A stretch of DNA of 36,945 nt, taken from contig NZ_BMML01000049.1 of NCBI RefSeq assembly GCF_014645815.1, positions 1-36,945 on the forward strand, written 5' to 3'. A program made the translations under genes and the position numbers. Numbering within the stretch: the first letter of the stretch is position 1; each line of letters starts with the position of its first letter. The notes under the pieces were generated by a model that worked only from the letters and a program-made list of their open reading frames with translations, had not been told where the DNA came from and did no database searches. Below, piece by piece: positions 8,545 through 16,949 of this stretch. Origin of the DNA: Streptomyces fuscichromogenes. Its GTDB lineage: Bacteria > Actinomycetota > Actinomycetes > Streptomycetales > Streptomycetaceae.

Positions 8545-9909
8545 TCAGTGGGACTTGGAGGGAAGGGCGCGCTCTAGGAAGTCGAGCCGGATCTGGCGGG
8601 GCAGCTTGCTGTCGAGTCCGAGTGCGGTGCGGATGGACTCGGCGCTGACGTCTCGCGGGATGTCCATGCGGCGTTCTGCGTCGCCGATGATCTCTGCGAT
8701 TGTGTGATAAGCGGACTGAGGGTGGTGGCGGATGAGCCAGTCGAGCATGTTCACCACGGGCGTGGTGATGCCGTAGAAGGTCGTAGGTCCGGTGTCTCCT
8801 GTGGCCTCGTCGAGTTCCTTGCCACTGGCGAACTCGTCGAGGAAGGCGTGCCGGACGGTTGCCGCGAGGTCGTAGTGGTTGATGATGCTGTCGGTGTCGG
8901 TGGCCACGCCGAGGGCCAGGTCGTCCGCGATCTCGTGCACGGCGCTCTCCGTGCGGAAGCGCAGTGCCCAGCGTTTGCGCCAGTCCGGCCGTTCCCACAG
9001 GGTGCCCAGGAACCGGCGGGCCAGGTGCTGCCGGAGTTCCGACAGGCCGATGGAGAGGTCGTCTTCTCCGGAGCTGAGCTTGGCGGCCGCGTTCTCGGGT
9101 GAGCGGTCGCGTTCCTCCGCCCAGTCGGCGGCCACCGGGCGTGACCACAGGCTTCGGCCGTTGATGATCGCCTGCGGCGGGGGGACGTCGCGCTGGTCGC
9201 GGGCGATGTAGGCGCGCAGGGTGGAGGCTGCGATGCCGCCGATCTTGGCCATCTCGGGGGCGCCGATGAGCTGGTCGGCGGCGAGTTCGGGCGCGGAAAG
9301 ACGGACCACGCAATGATCCAACGGCAAGGCGTTGCGAGATCGGCGGGAGGCCCACAAGGCCAGGTGGTCGTTCCACGGGTCGGGGGGCGGGGCTTCCAGA
9401 TCGAAGTTGGCGACCTTGAGCAGGCGGCCGCCGTCGGGGTGAGCGTTGTCGTCGAGGAGGTCGGCGGCGGTGAGGGTGGTCGCGGCTTTGACGGGCCGGC
9501 GGTCGAAGCGCTCGCCGGGGGCGTCCCATACCTGGTCGGGCCGGTACCAGGTAGTGCCGTCCCACCAGTAGCCGCCCTGGCGGAACAGCAGTTGAGGCCC
9601 CCACCAGTCGCTGTGCCAGGGCGAGGCGTCTCCGTCACGGACAAGAAGTACCGTCCGGCCGTGCTCAGGGTGGTGTCGTACGACCCAGGCCAGGTCCTGG
9701 CGGATCGGGTCGGTGGTGAAGGCCAGCCAGGCGCCGTCGGTGTCACGGTCCTTGTCCCAGCGGCCCCAGGTGCCTCCTTCCTCGTGGCGTCCGATGGCTT
9801 CGACGGCGGCGGGGTCGCCGACCGGGATGTGGCTGTCATCTACGAACGGCAGGCCCGGGACGGGATGGTCCGTGCGCAGACCGTTGGCGAGCGGCTGAAG
9901 GCGATGCAT
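8545..9909 (-). CDS. Unrecognised protein with internal helix-turn-helix
   Basis: A 454-aa protein that I do not recognise as a characterised family. The first 130 residues are rich in Trp, Asp and Gly (WGRWDKD, WHSDWWGPQ). In the middle, APEMAKIGGIAASTLRAYIA followed by VPPPQAIINGRSLWSR resembles an AlpA/MerR-type winged HTH (about residues 215-265). The C-terminal part is helical. The ATG at 9909 is preceded by GGGGGG; a TTG at 9927 is the longer option. The palindrome at 9937-9954 just upstream suggests autoregulation. A regulatory or DNA-binding role on the mobile or linear replicon is likely but unproven. Confidence 0.65.
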   Translation of the reverse strand: MHRLQPLANGLRTDHPVPGLPFVDDSHIPVGDPAAVEAIGRHEEGGTWGRWDKDRDTDGAWLAFTTDPIRQDLAWVVRHHPEHGRTVLLVRDGDASPWHSDWWGPQLLFRQGGYWWDGTTWYRPDQVWDAPGERFDRRPVKAATTLTAADLLDDNAHPDGGRLLKVANFDLEAPPPDPWNDHLALWASRRSRNALPLDHCVVRLSAPELAADQLIGAPEMAKIGGIAASTLRAYIARDQRDVPPPQAIINGRSLWSRPVAADWAEERDRSPENAAAKLSSGEDDLSIGLSELRQHLARRFLGTLWERPDWRKRWALRFRTESAVHEIADDLALGVATDTDSIINHYDLAATVRHAFLDEFASGKELDEATGDTGPTTFYGITTPVVNMLDWLIRHHPQSAYHTIAEIIGDAERRMDIPRDVSAESIRTALGLDSKLPRQIRLDFLERALPSKSH

Positions 9910-9936
9910 CGGTGCTGTACCCCCCAAATCTAGAAC

Positions 9937-9954
9937 GCTGTAAACTACTACAGC
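9937..9954. promoter_or_regulatory. Inverted repeat upstream of the 454-aa gene
   Basis: GCTGTA (9937-9942) and TACAGC (9949-9954) are separated by 6 bases in an AT-rich patch 28 bases before the ATG at 9909. The position and symmetry suit an operator overlapping the promoter. Confidence 0.4.
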
Positions 9955-10136
9955 ACTTGCGATGCCCGAATGGCAGCGGAACGAAACACACTCGCACGGA
10001 AGAGTCGACGGCCACCCTCATGGAGGCTTCGAACGCCGCGCTCGTCTCCCCGGCCTGCACGGGGGCCGAGTCGTGTCTCCACCACAGTTAGCTGGACGGC
10101 AGCGTCGCCAACAGCCCGGAGCTGCCGAGCGGAGCT

Positions 10137-10832
10137 CTAGGCGGCCTGGGATGGTGGCGAGGCCTGGGCGACGGCTTCGGCCTGGGCCTGGAGGACCATC
10201 CGCTGGTGAGCCAGGACCCAGTTCTGGAGGCCGCGTGAGCGTACCGGGACGTCGTGCAGCACGCGGATGGCGGCGGCCAGCCAATCCTTGAGATCCGCCG
10301 CCTTGGCCACGTAGCAGGCCTTGAGGAAGGCGACGGTCTGCTGTGCGTCGACGGGCAGCATCTCTCCCGCGATGATGCGTCGCGCGGTGGTCCGGGGCAG
10401 ATTCCCTGGCCCGGACAAGCGCTCCATCTCTCCGGGCGTGGGGTAGCCGCCCCACACGTGCTGGTGCCGCAGGGCCCGCAGGAAGTCCGCCGGAGTGGAC
10501 AGCAGCGCCGGATCCGGCGCCTGGCGGACGTAAAAGGGGGCCCGGGTCGCTCGGCGGGCCCTGATCCACAGCTGGAGGGCTCGGTCCATGACGTACTCGG
10601 GGTGCGAGTTCTCCTCGACGGCGGTCACGAAGATGAACTCCTCGACGGTTTCCCAGGAGGGCACGACCGTGCCGGAGGCGGCCCGTTCGAACGTCGCGGC
10701 CGACACCGACTCGGTGCGGGCGGCCATCTGTTTGTAGGTCATCTCGGCGTTTGCGCGGCGGCCGCGCAGGAAGTCGGCGAGCTTCGCGCGCTCGGGCACG
10801 GTGTAGTCGACGGGGTTCTCGCGGCGTCCCAC
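10137..10832 (-). CDS. Xre-type helix-turn-helix regulator
   Basis: A 231-aa protein starting at GTG 10832, with GAGG about 10 bases upstream. An HTH is visible at about residues 10-60: LADFLRGRRANAEMTYKQMAA then SVSAATFERAASG. A second HTH-like element occurs later (YPTPGEMERLSGPGNLPRTT followed by ARRIIAGEMLPVDAQQTV). The remainder is helical and ends in an Ala/Gln-rich tail. Proteins with two Xre-like elements of this layout are common Streptomyces regulators, probably cytoplasmic and DNA-binding. It starts 11 bases after the stop of a small membrane protein gene, so the two form an operon. Confidence 0.7.
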   Translation of the reverse strand: MGRRENPVDYTVPERAKLADFLRGRRANAEMTYKQMAARTESVSAATFERAASGTVVPSWETVEEFIFVTAVEENSHPEYVMDRALQLWIRARRATRAPFYVRQAPDPALLSTPADFLRALRHQHVWGGYPTPGEMERLSGPGNLPRTTARRIIAGEMLPVDAQQTVAFLKACYVAKAADLKDWLAAAIRVLHDVPVRSRGLQNWVLAHQRMVLQAQAEAVAQASPPSQAA

Positions 10833-10843
10833 AGGGGCCGACC

Positions 10844-11134
10844 TCAGTTCCCGGCGCTGAAGTAGGCGCGCATCAGGCGGCCAAGGCGTCCCGCTCCGCG
10901 GCCTGGCATGACCGCCAGGACCACGACCGCTGCGCCGATCCCGCCGGATCCCGCCAGCAGCGCCAGGACATCGGGGAGGGCGTGCGGGCGGGGGGCGAGG
11001 AGGGCCGCGGTGATGACGAACGTGATGATCACGCACGCATGCGGCATCCCGAACCGGCTGTAGGCCGCGGTGGTCTCGGACGATGCCGACAGAGCGGCCG
11101 CGGCATCTGCCACGGCTGGGGGCTTGCTGCCCAT
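10844..11134 (-). CDS. Small membrane protein upstream of the Xre gene
   Basis: A 96-aa protein starting at ATG 11134 with CAGGAG eight bases upstream. The first 30 residues are polar and Ala/Ser-rich, then a hydrophobic segment (CVIITFVITAALLA) and a second (VLALLAGSGGIGAAVVVLAVM), followed by a basic tail RGAGRLGRLMRAYF. A two-span protein is predicted. The gene immediately precedes the Xre-type regulator, and a membrane-to-regulator relay is conceivable. No family recognised. Confidence 0.65.
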   Translation of the reverse strand: MGSKPPAVADAAAALSASSETTAAYSRFGMPHACVIITFVITAALLAPRPHALPDVLALLAGSGGIGAAVVVLAVMPGRGAGRLGRLMRAYFSAGN

Positions 11135-11898
11135 CGAGGGTCTCCTGACTACCGTCCGGCGACCTGCCGATCGCCGGACGGTGTGCTATCTGGCTCCAAC
11201 CAAAAGGGCCCACACGTGCGTTCAAGCGGGAGTTGGCGCTCCCTCACACGCATGCGGACGTTGCTGCGCAGACAGTTTTCCAGCCCCTACGACACTCCTG
11301 AGAGGCCGTCAACCGATTGCCTCACGACTGCACCAATGTGCACTCTCTGTAGATGTTCGAGTGTTTGAGGGCCTGTTAGGGCCACCTGTTCCCGGCCCGG
11401 ATGTCCTTGTCTGACGAAGACATTGCAGGTCGCGGCGTTGCGAGGGTGCCTACCATGCCCGGCCGACATCCCGTGGCATCTCCAAAAATCCACCAAAGAC
11501 GCAGGTCAGAGGTGCTGATGTGCCACTCCGGAGCAGGCGTTTGGGTGCTTTCCAGCTAGATCCCTTGCCCGGTTGAGCGAGGCCGCACGCGGGGGACCGA
11601 CCTGCGTTGATTCAGTTCCGTGCCTTCCGCATCCAGCCATCTCCCTGATGAGGAAGGCAGACTTCTCATCACCGGAACGGTCCGTACGGGCCGCCGGCCC
11701 TGATTGCTAGCTGGCTCCAACCACCGCAAACAGGGAGGGCAAGTGTTGGCGCACCTGTCCCGGTAGAAGCCGATGCCCCACGCCCTTCCGAGCGAGCGGG
11801 CATCGGCTTCACCCATGTTCGCCCTGCGGGATTCGACCTCGCCGGAATACCGCCACCACGCAGCCGACAACAGCTTCACGCTCGCGATACAGCAGTGA
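11135..11898. other. Intergenic stretch of 760 bases with one hairpin
   Basis: No reading frame here has both a ribosome site and consistent codon bias. A perfect 13-bp inverted repeat, GAAGCCGATGCCC (11766-11778) and 11798-11810, encloses 19 bases. It could terminate transcription entering from either side, or be the remnant of a mobile element end. Confidence 0.5.
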
Positions 11899-12627
11899 TC
11901 AGCCGCGGCGCAGCAGGGTGATCTTCCGGCGGGCGCCGGAGAGGGCCTGGGCCCGGTCCGCGCGGGCGGCCTCCTTCTTCGTGTACTGCTGTCCCGCTTC
12001 AGCTGACATCAGATGGTCTGCGACCTGCTCAAGGAAGCGGTGGTCCGGGTGACGGAGCCGGACTCCGGCCACCTCTACGGCCTTCAGGCGTTTCACGGCG
12101 TCCCGGAAGACTGCCGAACGTGCATCGATCAGGGGGCGCTCCCAGGAGGCTGGGGGGACGAAGTCGATCCAGTTTCCGGTGGCGAGGGCCTGGCCCATCC
12201 AGTGTTCTGCGTCCCGCAGTTCGCCCCGGCCCAGGTAGAGGAGGTACAGGCAGTACGCGGCGGTCGCGTTCTCGGCGCCGGCGGCGAACTGCCACCACCA
12301 GATCGCCTCGTCCGTCTCCTGGGCGAGGCTGAGCAGGCAGGCGAAGCGCAGGGCCCCCTCGGCATCAGTGGGGTCGTCGACGAGGCGGCCCAGGTGGGTT
12401 CTGGCGTCGCCGCTGTCCAGGAGCCTGCTGGACAGGAAGGTCAGGTAGATGCCGGCGCGGTCTGCCTTGCCGGCACGGCGGGTCTCACGCCCCGAGCGCT
12501 GGGGGCCGAACATCAGCTCGGTGACGACGTCACGGGTGATCTCCTGCCGCAGGTCGGAGACTTCGCCGTCGGTGAGAGCGTCGTAGCCGGTCGCGTGGCC
12601 GAGTAGCTCGTCGAACTGTGCCGGCAC
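11899..12627 (-). CDS. Helical (Sel1/TPR-like) partner of the ECF sigma factor
   Basis: A 242-aa protein starting at GTG 12627 with AAGGAG at good spacing, one base after the sigma-factor stop codon. The central part consists of paired helices with AIWWWQFAAGAENATAAYCL and GELRDAEHWMGQALATGN, resembling Sel1/TPR units. The C-terminal 26 residues (KKEAARADRAQALSGARRK...LLRRG) almost repeat the tail of the 172-aa membrane protein encoded at 13934-14452. The tight coupling suggests it acts with the sigma factor, perhaps as a regulator or adaptor in place of a classical anti-sigma factor; this is inferred from context. Confidence 0.7.
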   Translation of the reverse strand: MPAQFDELLGHATGYDALTDGEVSDLRQEITRDVVTELMFGPQRSGRETRRAGKADRAGIYLTFLSSRLLDSGDARTHLGRLVDDPTDAEGALRFACLLSLAQETDEAIWWWQFAAGAENATAAYCLYLLYLGRGELRDAEHWMGQALATGNWIDFVPPASWERPLIDARSAVFRDAVKRLKAVEVAGVRLRHPDHRFLEQVADHLMSAEAGQQYTKKEAARADRAQALSGARRKITLLRRG

Positions 12628-12630
12628 CTT

Positions 12631-13266
12631 CTACTCCTTCTCCTCGTCGTCACCCAGGTCGATGCCGAGTCTGGCGGCAATACGCCTGCGGGCGTGGCGC
12701 CGGTGGGTGCGTACGGTGCTCGACTGGATGCCCATGATGTCGGCGACCTGCTCCGAGTTGAAGCCCAGGCAGTAGTACAGGACGATCACGTCGAACTGGC
12801 GCTCCGGGAGGAGGCTCATCGCCGTGTACAGCCCAGCGGGCGAGTCCAGGTCGGCCATCTGGGAGTGCATCTTCCGCAGCATCTCCCGTGCGGCTTCGTG
12901 TACGGCGTGGGTACGGTCGCGGGCGGCCACGGCGGCGGCGAGATGGTCGTTGCCGAACGGCTCGCGCGCCCGGTCGTCCACGAGCCGCTTCAGGTTGCGC
13001 CACGCGTACGCCTCCGCGCCGCCCTCCTCGGTCCGGGCGGCAGTCCAGTTCATCGCGAGGTGGTGGTAGAGACGGCGCACGACGGTCTTCGCGGCGTCCT
13101 TGTCGCCCAGGATCACCGCGGCGTACCGCACCTGGGCACGGACGTAGGTGCGGTAGAAGGCGTCCAGCGCCGTCGGCATCTCGTACGGGATGCCGTGCAG
13201 GGCGTTGAGGTCCTCGACCGATGTCGGCAGCGTGTCGTGCCTGTCGCTGTCCTCGGGGCCGGTCAT
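12631..13266 (-). CDS. ECF-type RNA polymerase sigma factor
   Basis: A 211-aa protein. Region 2-like sequence occupies about residues 30-105 (YRTYVRAQVRYAAVILGDKD, then AYAWRNLKRLVDDRARE). A clear region 4 lies at about 150-200: LLPERQFDVIVLYYCLGFNS followed by the HTH EQVADIMGIQSSTVRTHRRH. It ends with an acidic tail DDEEKE. It should direct RNA polymerase to a small set of promoters. ATG 13266 is preceded by GGGGAGG. It sits between a small membrane protein gene (4 bases upstream) and the helical partner gene (overlapping spacing downstream), indicating one operon. A second sigma/partner pair lies at 27.0-28.2 kb. Confidence 0.8.
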   Translation of the reverse strand: MTGPEDSDRHDTLPTSVEDLNALHGIPYEMPTALDAFYRTYVRAQVRYAAVILGDKDAAKTVVRRLYHHLAMNWTAARTEEGGAEAYAWRNLKRLVDDRAREPFGNDHLAAAVAARDRTHAVHEAAREMLRKMHSQMADLDSPAGLYTAMSLLPERQFDVIVLYYCLGFNSEQVADIMGIQSSTVRTHRRHARRRIAARLGIDLGDDEEKE

Positions 13267-13269
13267 CGG

Positions 13270-13476
13270 CTAGGCCTCCCCGTCCTGGGAAGCCACCCTG
13301 GAAGGGACGAGCGTGTCCGCGGGCCGCGCGGGCCGGGTCTGCACGAGTTCGGCGACGCCGGCCTGGACGGAGGCACGCAGCAGACGGCGAGTCACCACCC
13401 GAAGGTCGGGAAGGAAGACGCGCAGTGCAGTCGCCACTGCCAGCAGCGCCAGCCCATCGTTCACGGTCAAACCCAT
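13270..13476 (-). CDS. Small protein, first gene of the sigma-factor operon
   Basis: A 68-aa protein starting at ATG 13476 with AGGAAGG directly upstream. Residues about 8-25 (LALLAVATALRVFLPDL) form one hydrophobic, possibly membrane-associated helix; the rest is amphipathic and basic (RVVTRRLLRASV) with a polar tail. The stop is 3 bases before the sigma-factor ATG. It may be a membrane tether or small regulator; no family recognised. Confidence 0.6.
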   Translation of the reverse strand: MGLTVNDGLALLAVATALRVFLPDLRVVTRRLLRASVQAGVAELVQTRPARPADTLVPSRVASQDGEA

Positions 13477-13933
13477 GTCCTTCCTGCCGCAGCAGCACCA
13501 ACTTGCCCTGAGCGAGCCGTCATTGGGCTGGAGGAGACCCCAGCGGCTCCTCAACTGCAGGATTTCGGATCAGCCCCCCCGAACGCGCACGACCGGCTCG
13601 ATCAATTCACGGCAAATATGATCACCCGACAGGGTCGGAAGTCCCCAGCACGATGAGCCACCGAATACACATCCACAGGGAGCAGGGAAGACGGGCCGCA
13701 CTCTGCGTCAGCTGGGCTCACCCGGTACCGGACACGGATCGGCACACGTGACGCGCATCACATGCCTGGCCCCTGGATGTCCAACGGCCTCGCTACGCAG
13801 CGTGCTGGATGAAGGTGTCGAGGACAGCGGCACGGCACCGGATCCGGACCAGCACGTGCTGGCCGTGGCGATGGATCCGGTGCCGCTGGGGAAATGGTCT
13901 GGGGCGGGCAGCGGGGTGCCGCCCGCGGTGCCT
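13477..13933. other. Intergenic region before the sigma operon
   Basis: About 450 bases upstream of the sigma-factor operon and downstream of the gene ending at 13934. It must hold the operon promoter, but I see no clear box pair or palindrome. Frames running through it look like antisense or accidental readings. Confidence 0.4.
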
Positions 13934-14452
13934 TCAGCCGCGGCGCAGCACGGTGATCTTCTGCCGGGCGCTGGAGATGGCCTGGGCCAGTTCGGCGCGG
14001 GCCGCTTCCTGCTTCATGGCCTGCACGAGCTGGACCTGGTGGTCCTGGTGGGACACCTTGAGGGCGGGGGTCGGTGCGGGCAGGGCCGTGTCCAGGTAGT
14101 CGTCGACGCGTTCGACGACCTTGGCCAGTTCGGGGCGGATGGCCTCGATGTGGCCGGCGACGCCTCGGAGCATGTCGCCGGTCTGGGAGATGTCCTCCAT
14201 GTCCTCGGCCCGGCTGGGCTTCTTCGCCCTGCGGCACTGGGCCTTGTAGAGGTCGGCGAGCCACTGGTCGGGCTCGTCGTAGACGGCGTCCTCGGCGTCG
14301 GTCTTGCGGATCTGCTTCATCCAGGCGAAGACCTCCCGGTGGTGCAGGAGGGTGTAGAGGGCGAGCGCTCCCATGAGGAAGGAGAAGGCGATCGTCGCCG
14401 CGAGGGTGCCGCCGCTGGTGCCCATCGCCAGCGGGGTGCTGCTCATCGTCAT
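13934..14452 (-). CDS. Membrane-anchored coiled protein with shared C-terminal tail
   Basis: A 172-aa protein starting at ATG 14452 (second ATG at 14446). One transmembrane helix at about residues 13-37 (LAATIAFSFLMGALALYTLL) is followed by a cytoplasmic, charged, largely helical region. The C-terminus KQEAARAELAQAISSARQK...VLRRG closely matches the tail of the sigma-factor partner at 11899-12627, so the two proteins may bind a common target. It follows the Crp/Fnr-type gene on the same strand after 88 bases. Function unknown. Confidence 0.65.
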   Translation of the reverse strand: MTMSSTPLAMGTSGGTLAATIAFSFLMGALALYTLLHHREVFAWMKQIRKTDAEDAVYDEPDQWLADLYKAQCRRAKKPSRAEDMEDISQTGDMLRGVAGHIEAIRPELAKVVERVDDYLDTALPAPTPALKVSHQDHQVQLVQAMKQEAARAELAQAISSARQKITVLRRG

Positions 14453-14540
14453 GTTGGTCCGATCACGGGTGCGCCGCCCCGCAGGATGCGGGTACGGCGC
14501 AGCAGGGGATGGTGGGTCCGGAAAAGCGCAGGGGGTGGTG

Positions 14541-15275
14541 TCAGACCCCGGCGAAGAGGCGCAGGCCGTCGACGTCGCAGACGACGAACTGCCGGTAGCG
14601 GGCCTCGATGACACCGTGGTAGCGCAGTGTGCGCAGCGCGTTCTCCGTGGTGGAGACGGCGAGCTGGAGAGCTGCGGCGATGTCTTTCTGGCCCGGGCCG
14701 GTGATGACGGTGGAGCGGGATGTTCGGGGGTCGGGGACGCCGGTGGTGTCGGCGAGGTGCGCCAGCAGCCTGCTGACCCGTTCCAGGGGCGGGCGGATGG
14801 CCATCCCGTAGACGAGTTCGTCGGTGCGGCTGCGGTCCTCGAGGCTGCGCAGCAGGGCGATCCGTGCCTCGTAGAAGCGGCGCTCGGTGAGGGCGTTGAA
14901 GTACCGGGCGGCGAAGGGGATGACGACGGTGTCGGTGAGGCAGCGGGTGTCGACGCAGGAGTCGGGCTCGATGAGCGCGGCTTCGCCGACGAGTTGGCCG
15001 GCGCCGCGGAACCGGATGATGCCGGGGATGCCGGCGCCGGTGCCCAGCGGATAGCGGTCCTGGCGTACGACGCCTTCGAGGAGGATGTAGACGACCGGGT
15101 TGGCCGGTCCCATGGGCAGCAGTTCGTCGCGGGCGAAGAGACGGCTGCGCAGGCCGGTCTGGAGAAGACCGTGCCAGGTCTCGGTCTGTACGCGGTGCAG
15201 GAAGCTTCCCTCGGGCTTGCCTTCGTGGGCATGCAGGAGGTCGGTGGGCCGGGAGATGTCGAGGGCGGGAGGCAT
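14541..15275 (-). CDS. Crp/Fnr-family cyclic-nucleotide-binding-type regulator
   Basis: A 244-aa protein with an N-terminal cupin-like effector domain (about residues 25-140; pattern LFARDELLPMGPANPVVYIL, FRGAGQLVGEAALIEPD) and a C-terminal winged HTH (about 195-240; KDIAAALQLAVSTTENALRT). Crp/Fnr proteins regulate transcription in response to a bound ligand. The cAMP-contact residues do not follow the E. coli Crp pattern closely, so the ligand is unknown. The ATG at 15275 has GGGAG about 8 bases upstream and lies 2 bases after the stop of a 48-codon ORF, pointing to translational coupling. An in-frame GTG at 15281 is an alternative. Confidence 0.75.
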   Translation of the reverse strand: MPPALDISRPTDLLHAHEGKPEGSFLHRVQTETWHGLLQTGLRSRLFARDELLPMGPANPVVYILLEGVVRQDRYPLGTGAGIPGIIRFRGAGQLVGEAALIEPDSCVDTRCLTDTVVIPFAARYFNALTERRFYEARIALLRSLEDRSRTDELVYGMAIRPPLERVSRLLAHLADTTGVPDPRTSRSTVITGPGQKDIAAALQLAVSTTENALRTLRYHGVIEARYRQFVVCDVDGLRLFAGV

Positions 15276-15277
15276 GG

Positions 15278-15424
15278 TCACTCTCCCCCCGGGGCCCGGC
15301 AGGCGGGGCAGGCCGCCGCACACACGCCGTGGGCGGCGCGGCGGTGACGGCGCGTCGGGAACAGCGCGGCGTGGCGGCCGGGAGGGTACGGCGGCACGGC
15401 GCCGTGGGAGCTGGCGATGCTCAT
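15278..15424 (-). CDS. 48-aa Cys-containing leader protein upstream of the Crp-type gene
   Basis: A short ORF with a good ribosome site (AGGAC, 8 bases before ATG 15424) ending at TGA 15278-15280, two bases before the Crp-type start. The peptide is rich in His, Pro, Arg and Ala, with three Cys near the end (CAAACPAC), a possible metal-binding or redox cluster. It may be a regulatory leader or a real small protein. The spacing and ribosome site favour translation. Confidence 0.5.
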   Translation of the reverse strand: MSIASSHGAVPPYPPGRHAALFPTRRHRRAAHGVCAAACPACRAPGGE

Positions 15425-15450
15425 CGTGTTCGTCCTATGCGGTTGATCGG

Positions 15451-15483
15451 CCTGGGACCCCGCTGTGTCAGCGGGGTCCCAGG
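15451..15483. terminator. Perfect 15-bp hairpin with 3-base loop
   Basis: CCTGGGACCCCGCTG (15451-15465) pairs perfectly with 15469-15483 around TGT. It lies 27 bases upstream of the minus-strand 48-aa ORF. It can be a terminator for transcription from either side, or a leader hairpin attenuating the 48-aa/Crp operon. Confidence 0.65.
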
Positions 15484-16607
15484 TGGTGGGTCCGTCGCCC
15501 TCTCCGGGAGGTGGTACGTGCCCGGTGGTGTAGGCCAGGCGGATGGAGATGACGTTGGATCGGCATAACGCTACCTCTCGCCACGAGCCGAGAGCCAGTC
15601 GCGTTTCCGGAGGAACCGCAGGGGTGATTCACGCTGCGTTGATTCCCTACCTGCGGGGGTTTGTTACACCCCGCCCGGAGCCGAATCGATAAACCTGTTC
15701 TCTCCATTTTCAAGAATCCCCGCATTCGGCATGCAAATATTCATGCGGCGGTATGAGAGATGTCCTCTCGATGAGGACCATGAGGCCTACACGCAAACCT
15801 GCGGCAAAAACGGGAGGCCCCAGGGCACCACCCCCAGGACCTCCCGGAAAGGGTCCGGACCCACCGGGATCAGACCGGTGTCCAGTAAACACTATGGACC
15901 GCGTTAAGGTCACTCCCGATCCGGCGTCACGTGGTCTCTACCGTCATAACTAGCAGTGCAAACACCCCAGCTGCGGGGTTTTGGCATGGACGGCACACCC
16001 TCGCGAGCCTGTCAAGGCGGCGCCCCGGAAGGTCGCAAGCTTCGTCCCTTTTGTGCACCGGGGAGCGAGACGCGCCCACCCCTCGGAGACTCTGAGAGCG
16101 CTATCAAATGATAATCGACGTTCAAGAGTCAACAAATCCGGTCACCGAACGCCACCAGGCGCCTACCGCGCCGCCTCCCCATCGGACATGAGTGCGATCT
16201 TCGTACAGATGTACCACTCCGCCATAATTCACTTCTCGACATTCCCCCGGCAGGCATCAGCAGAAATGCAAGCCGCATAGAAAAAGCGTCCCCCTCTCAT
16301 CCCCGACGGGATATCGAACATCAATCGGCGACCTAGACGACCATACTTCCGAATGTCGACTGATCCACATTGCCGCCCGCTTCCCCTCTCTGTCGGCGCC
16401 TATCCCGGACAGGCCCGCGCACCCACAGCCGGAGCCCAGCTTTCACAACGTCAGTTTCGTTGCAGGGCAGACACGTTGACGACAGGAGATGCATGCACAT
16501 GAGGGAATGAGTACATAAAATGACCGAATGAGTACAGAGAGTAACTTGCATCACACTGCGAGCCGCGCGGCCGCCAGCGTGCGCCCCGTGCGCATCCGAA
16601 GCGCCCC
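15484..16607. other. 1.1-kb low-GC intergenic region
   Basis: No convincing gene. It contains a hairpin pair CGGGAGG/CCTCCCG at 15811-15846, a small stem CCCC/GGGG followed by TTTT near 15960-15983 that resembles a terminator, and an AT-rich segment at 16100-16550. A non-coding RNA between about 15750 and 15980 is possible but I cannot support it. Direct repeats at 16505-16536 are listed separately. Confidence 0.4.
16505..16536. promoter_or_regulatory. 11-bp direct repeats spaced 21 bp
   Basis: GAATGAGTACA occurs at 16505-16515 and 16526-16536, two helical turns apart, in an AT-rich stretch about 70 bases upstream of the ATG at 16608. This phasing suits binding of two regulator dimers on one DNA face, or a small iteron-like site. 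Confidence 0.45.
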
Positions 16608-16949
16608 ATGCCCTCCCCCGTGCGCGGCATCCCACAGCACGCTCCGGAGCACTCCCGGTGCGTCGACCTGGTCGCCCGCCAGGGCGGGCAGAACAGCCAC
16701 CCCCTGCCCACCGGCATCTACGGGGAGCGCACGCGATCGCATCGGGAGACCGTCCCCGTCCGAAACCCGCCGTACAACATGGGCATCACCCTGGCCTCGG
16801 CATCCCGCTCACGGCTCCCGGAGCGGCCACGGCCCGAGCGGTTGAGCAGCCGTGCCCTCAGGGCAAGGGCGGAGGGGAGGGATGCCGGCGCAGCCAGTGC
16901 TGGAGTTCACGGTGACGGTACTGGTAGGCGGGCCCGCTGTAGCGCATGA
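16608..16949 (+). CDS. Possible small protein, unrecognised
   Basis: A 113-aa frame with strong third-position GC bias over its first 80 codons and a plausible N-terminus (HSRCVDLVARQGGQNSHPLP). The ribosome site is weak (GAAGCG). The last 30 codons overlap the 3' end of the convergent NACHT gene, where the bias fades, so the true gene may be truncated or shifted. The phased direct repeats upstream give some support. Function unknown. Confidence 0.35.
   Translation: MPSPVRGIPQHAPEHSRCVDLVARQGGQNSHPLPTGIYGERTRSHRETVPVRNPPYNMGITLASASRSRLPERPRPERLSSRALRARAEGRDAGAASAGVHGDGTGRRARCSA

Noticed and set aside
1432..11284. 15-mer AGACAGTTTTCCAGC at 1432-1446 and again at 11270-11284
   Set aside because: One shared 15-mer in 37 kb is compatible with chance, and the flanks do not match.
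15750..15983. Possible small RNA with terminator-like stem
   Set aside because: Stems are imperfect and no promoter is evident; kept only as a remark in the intergenic entry.
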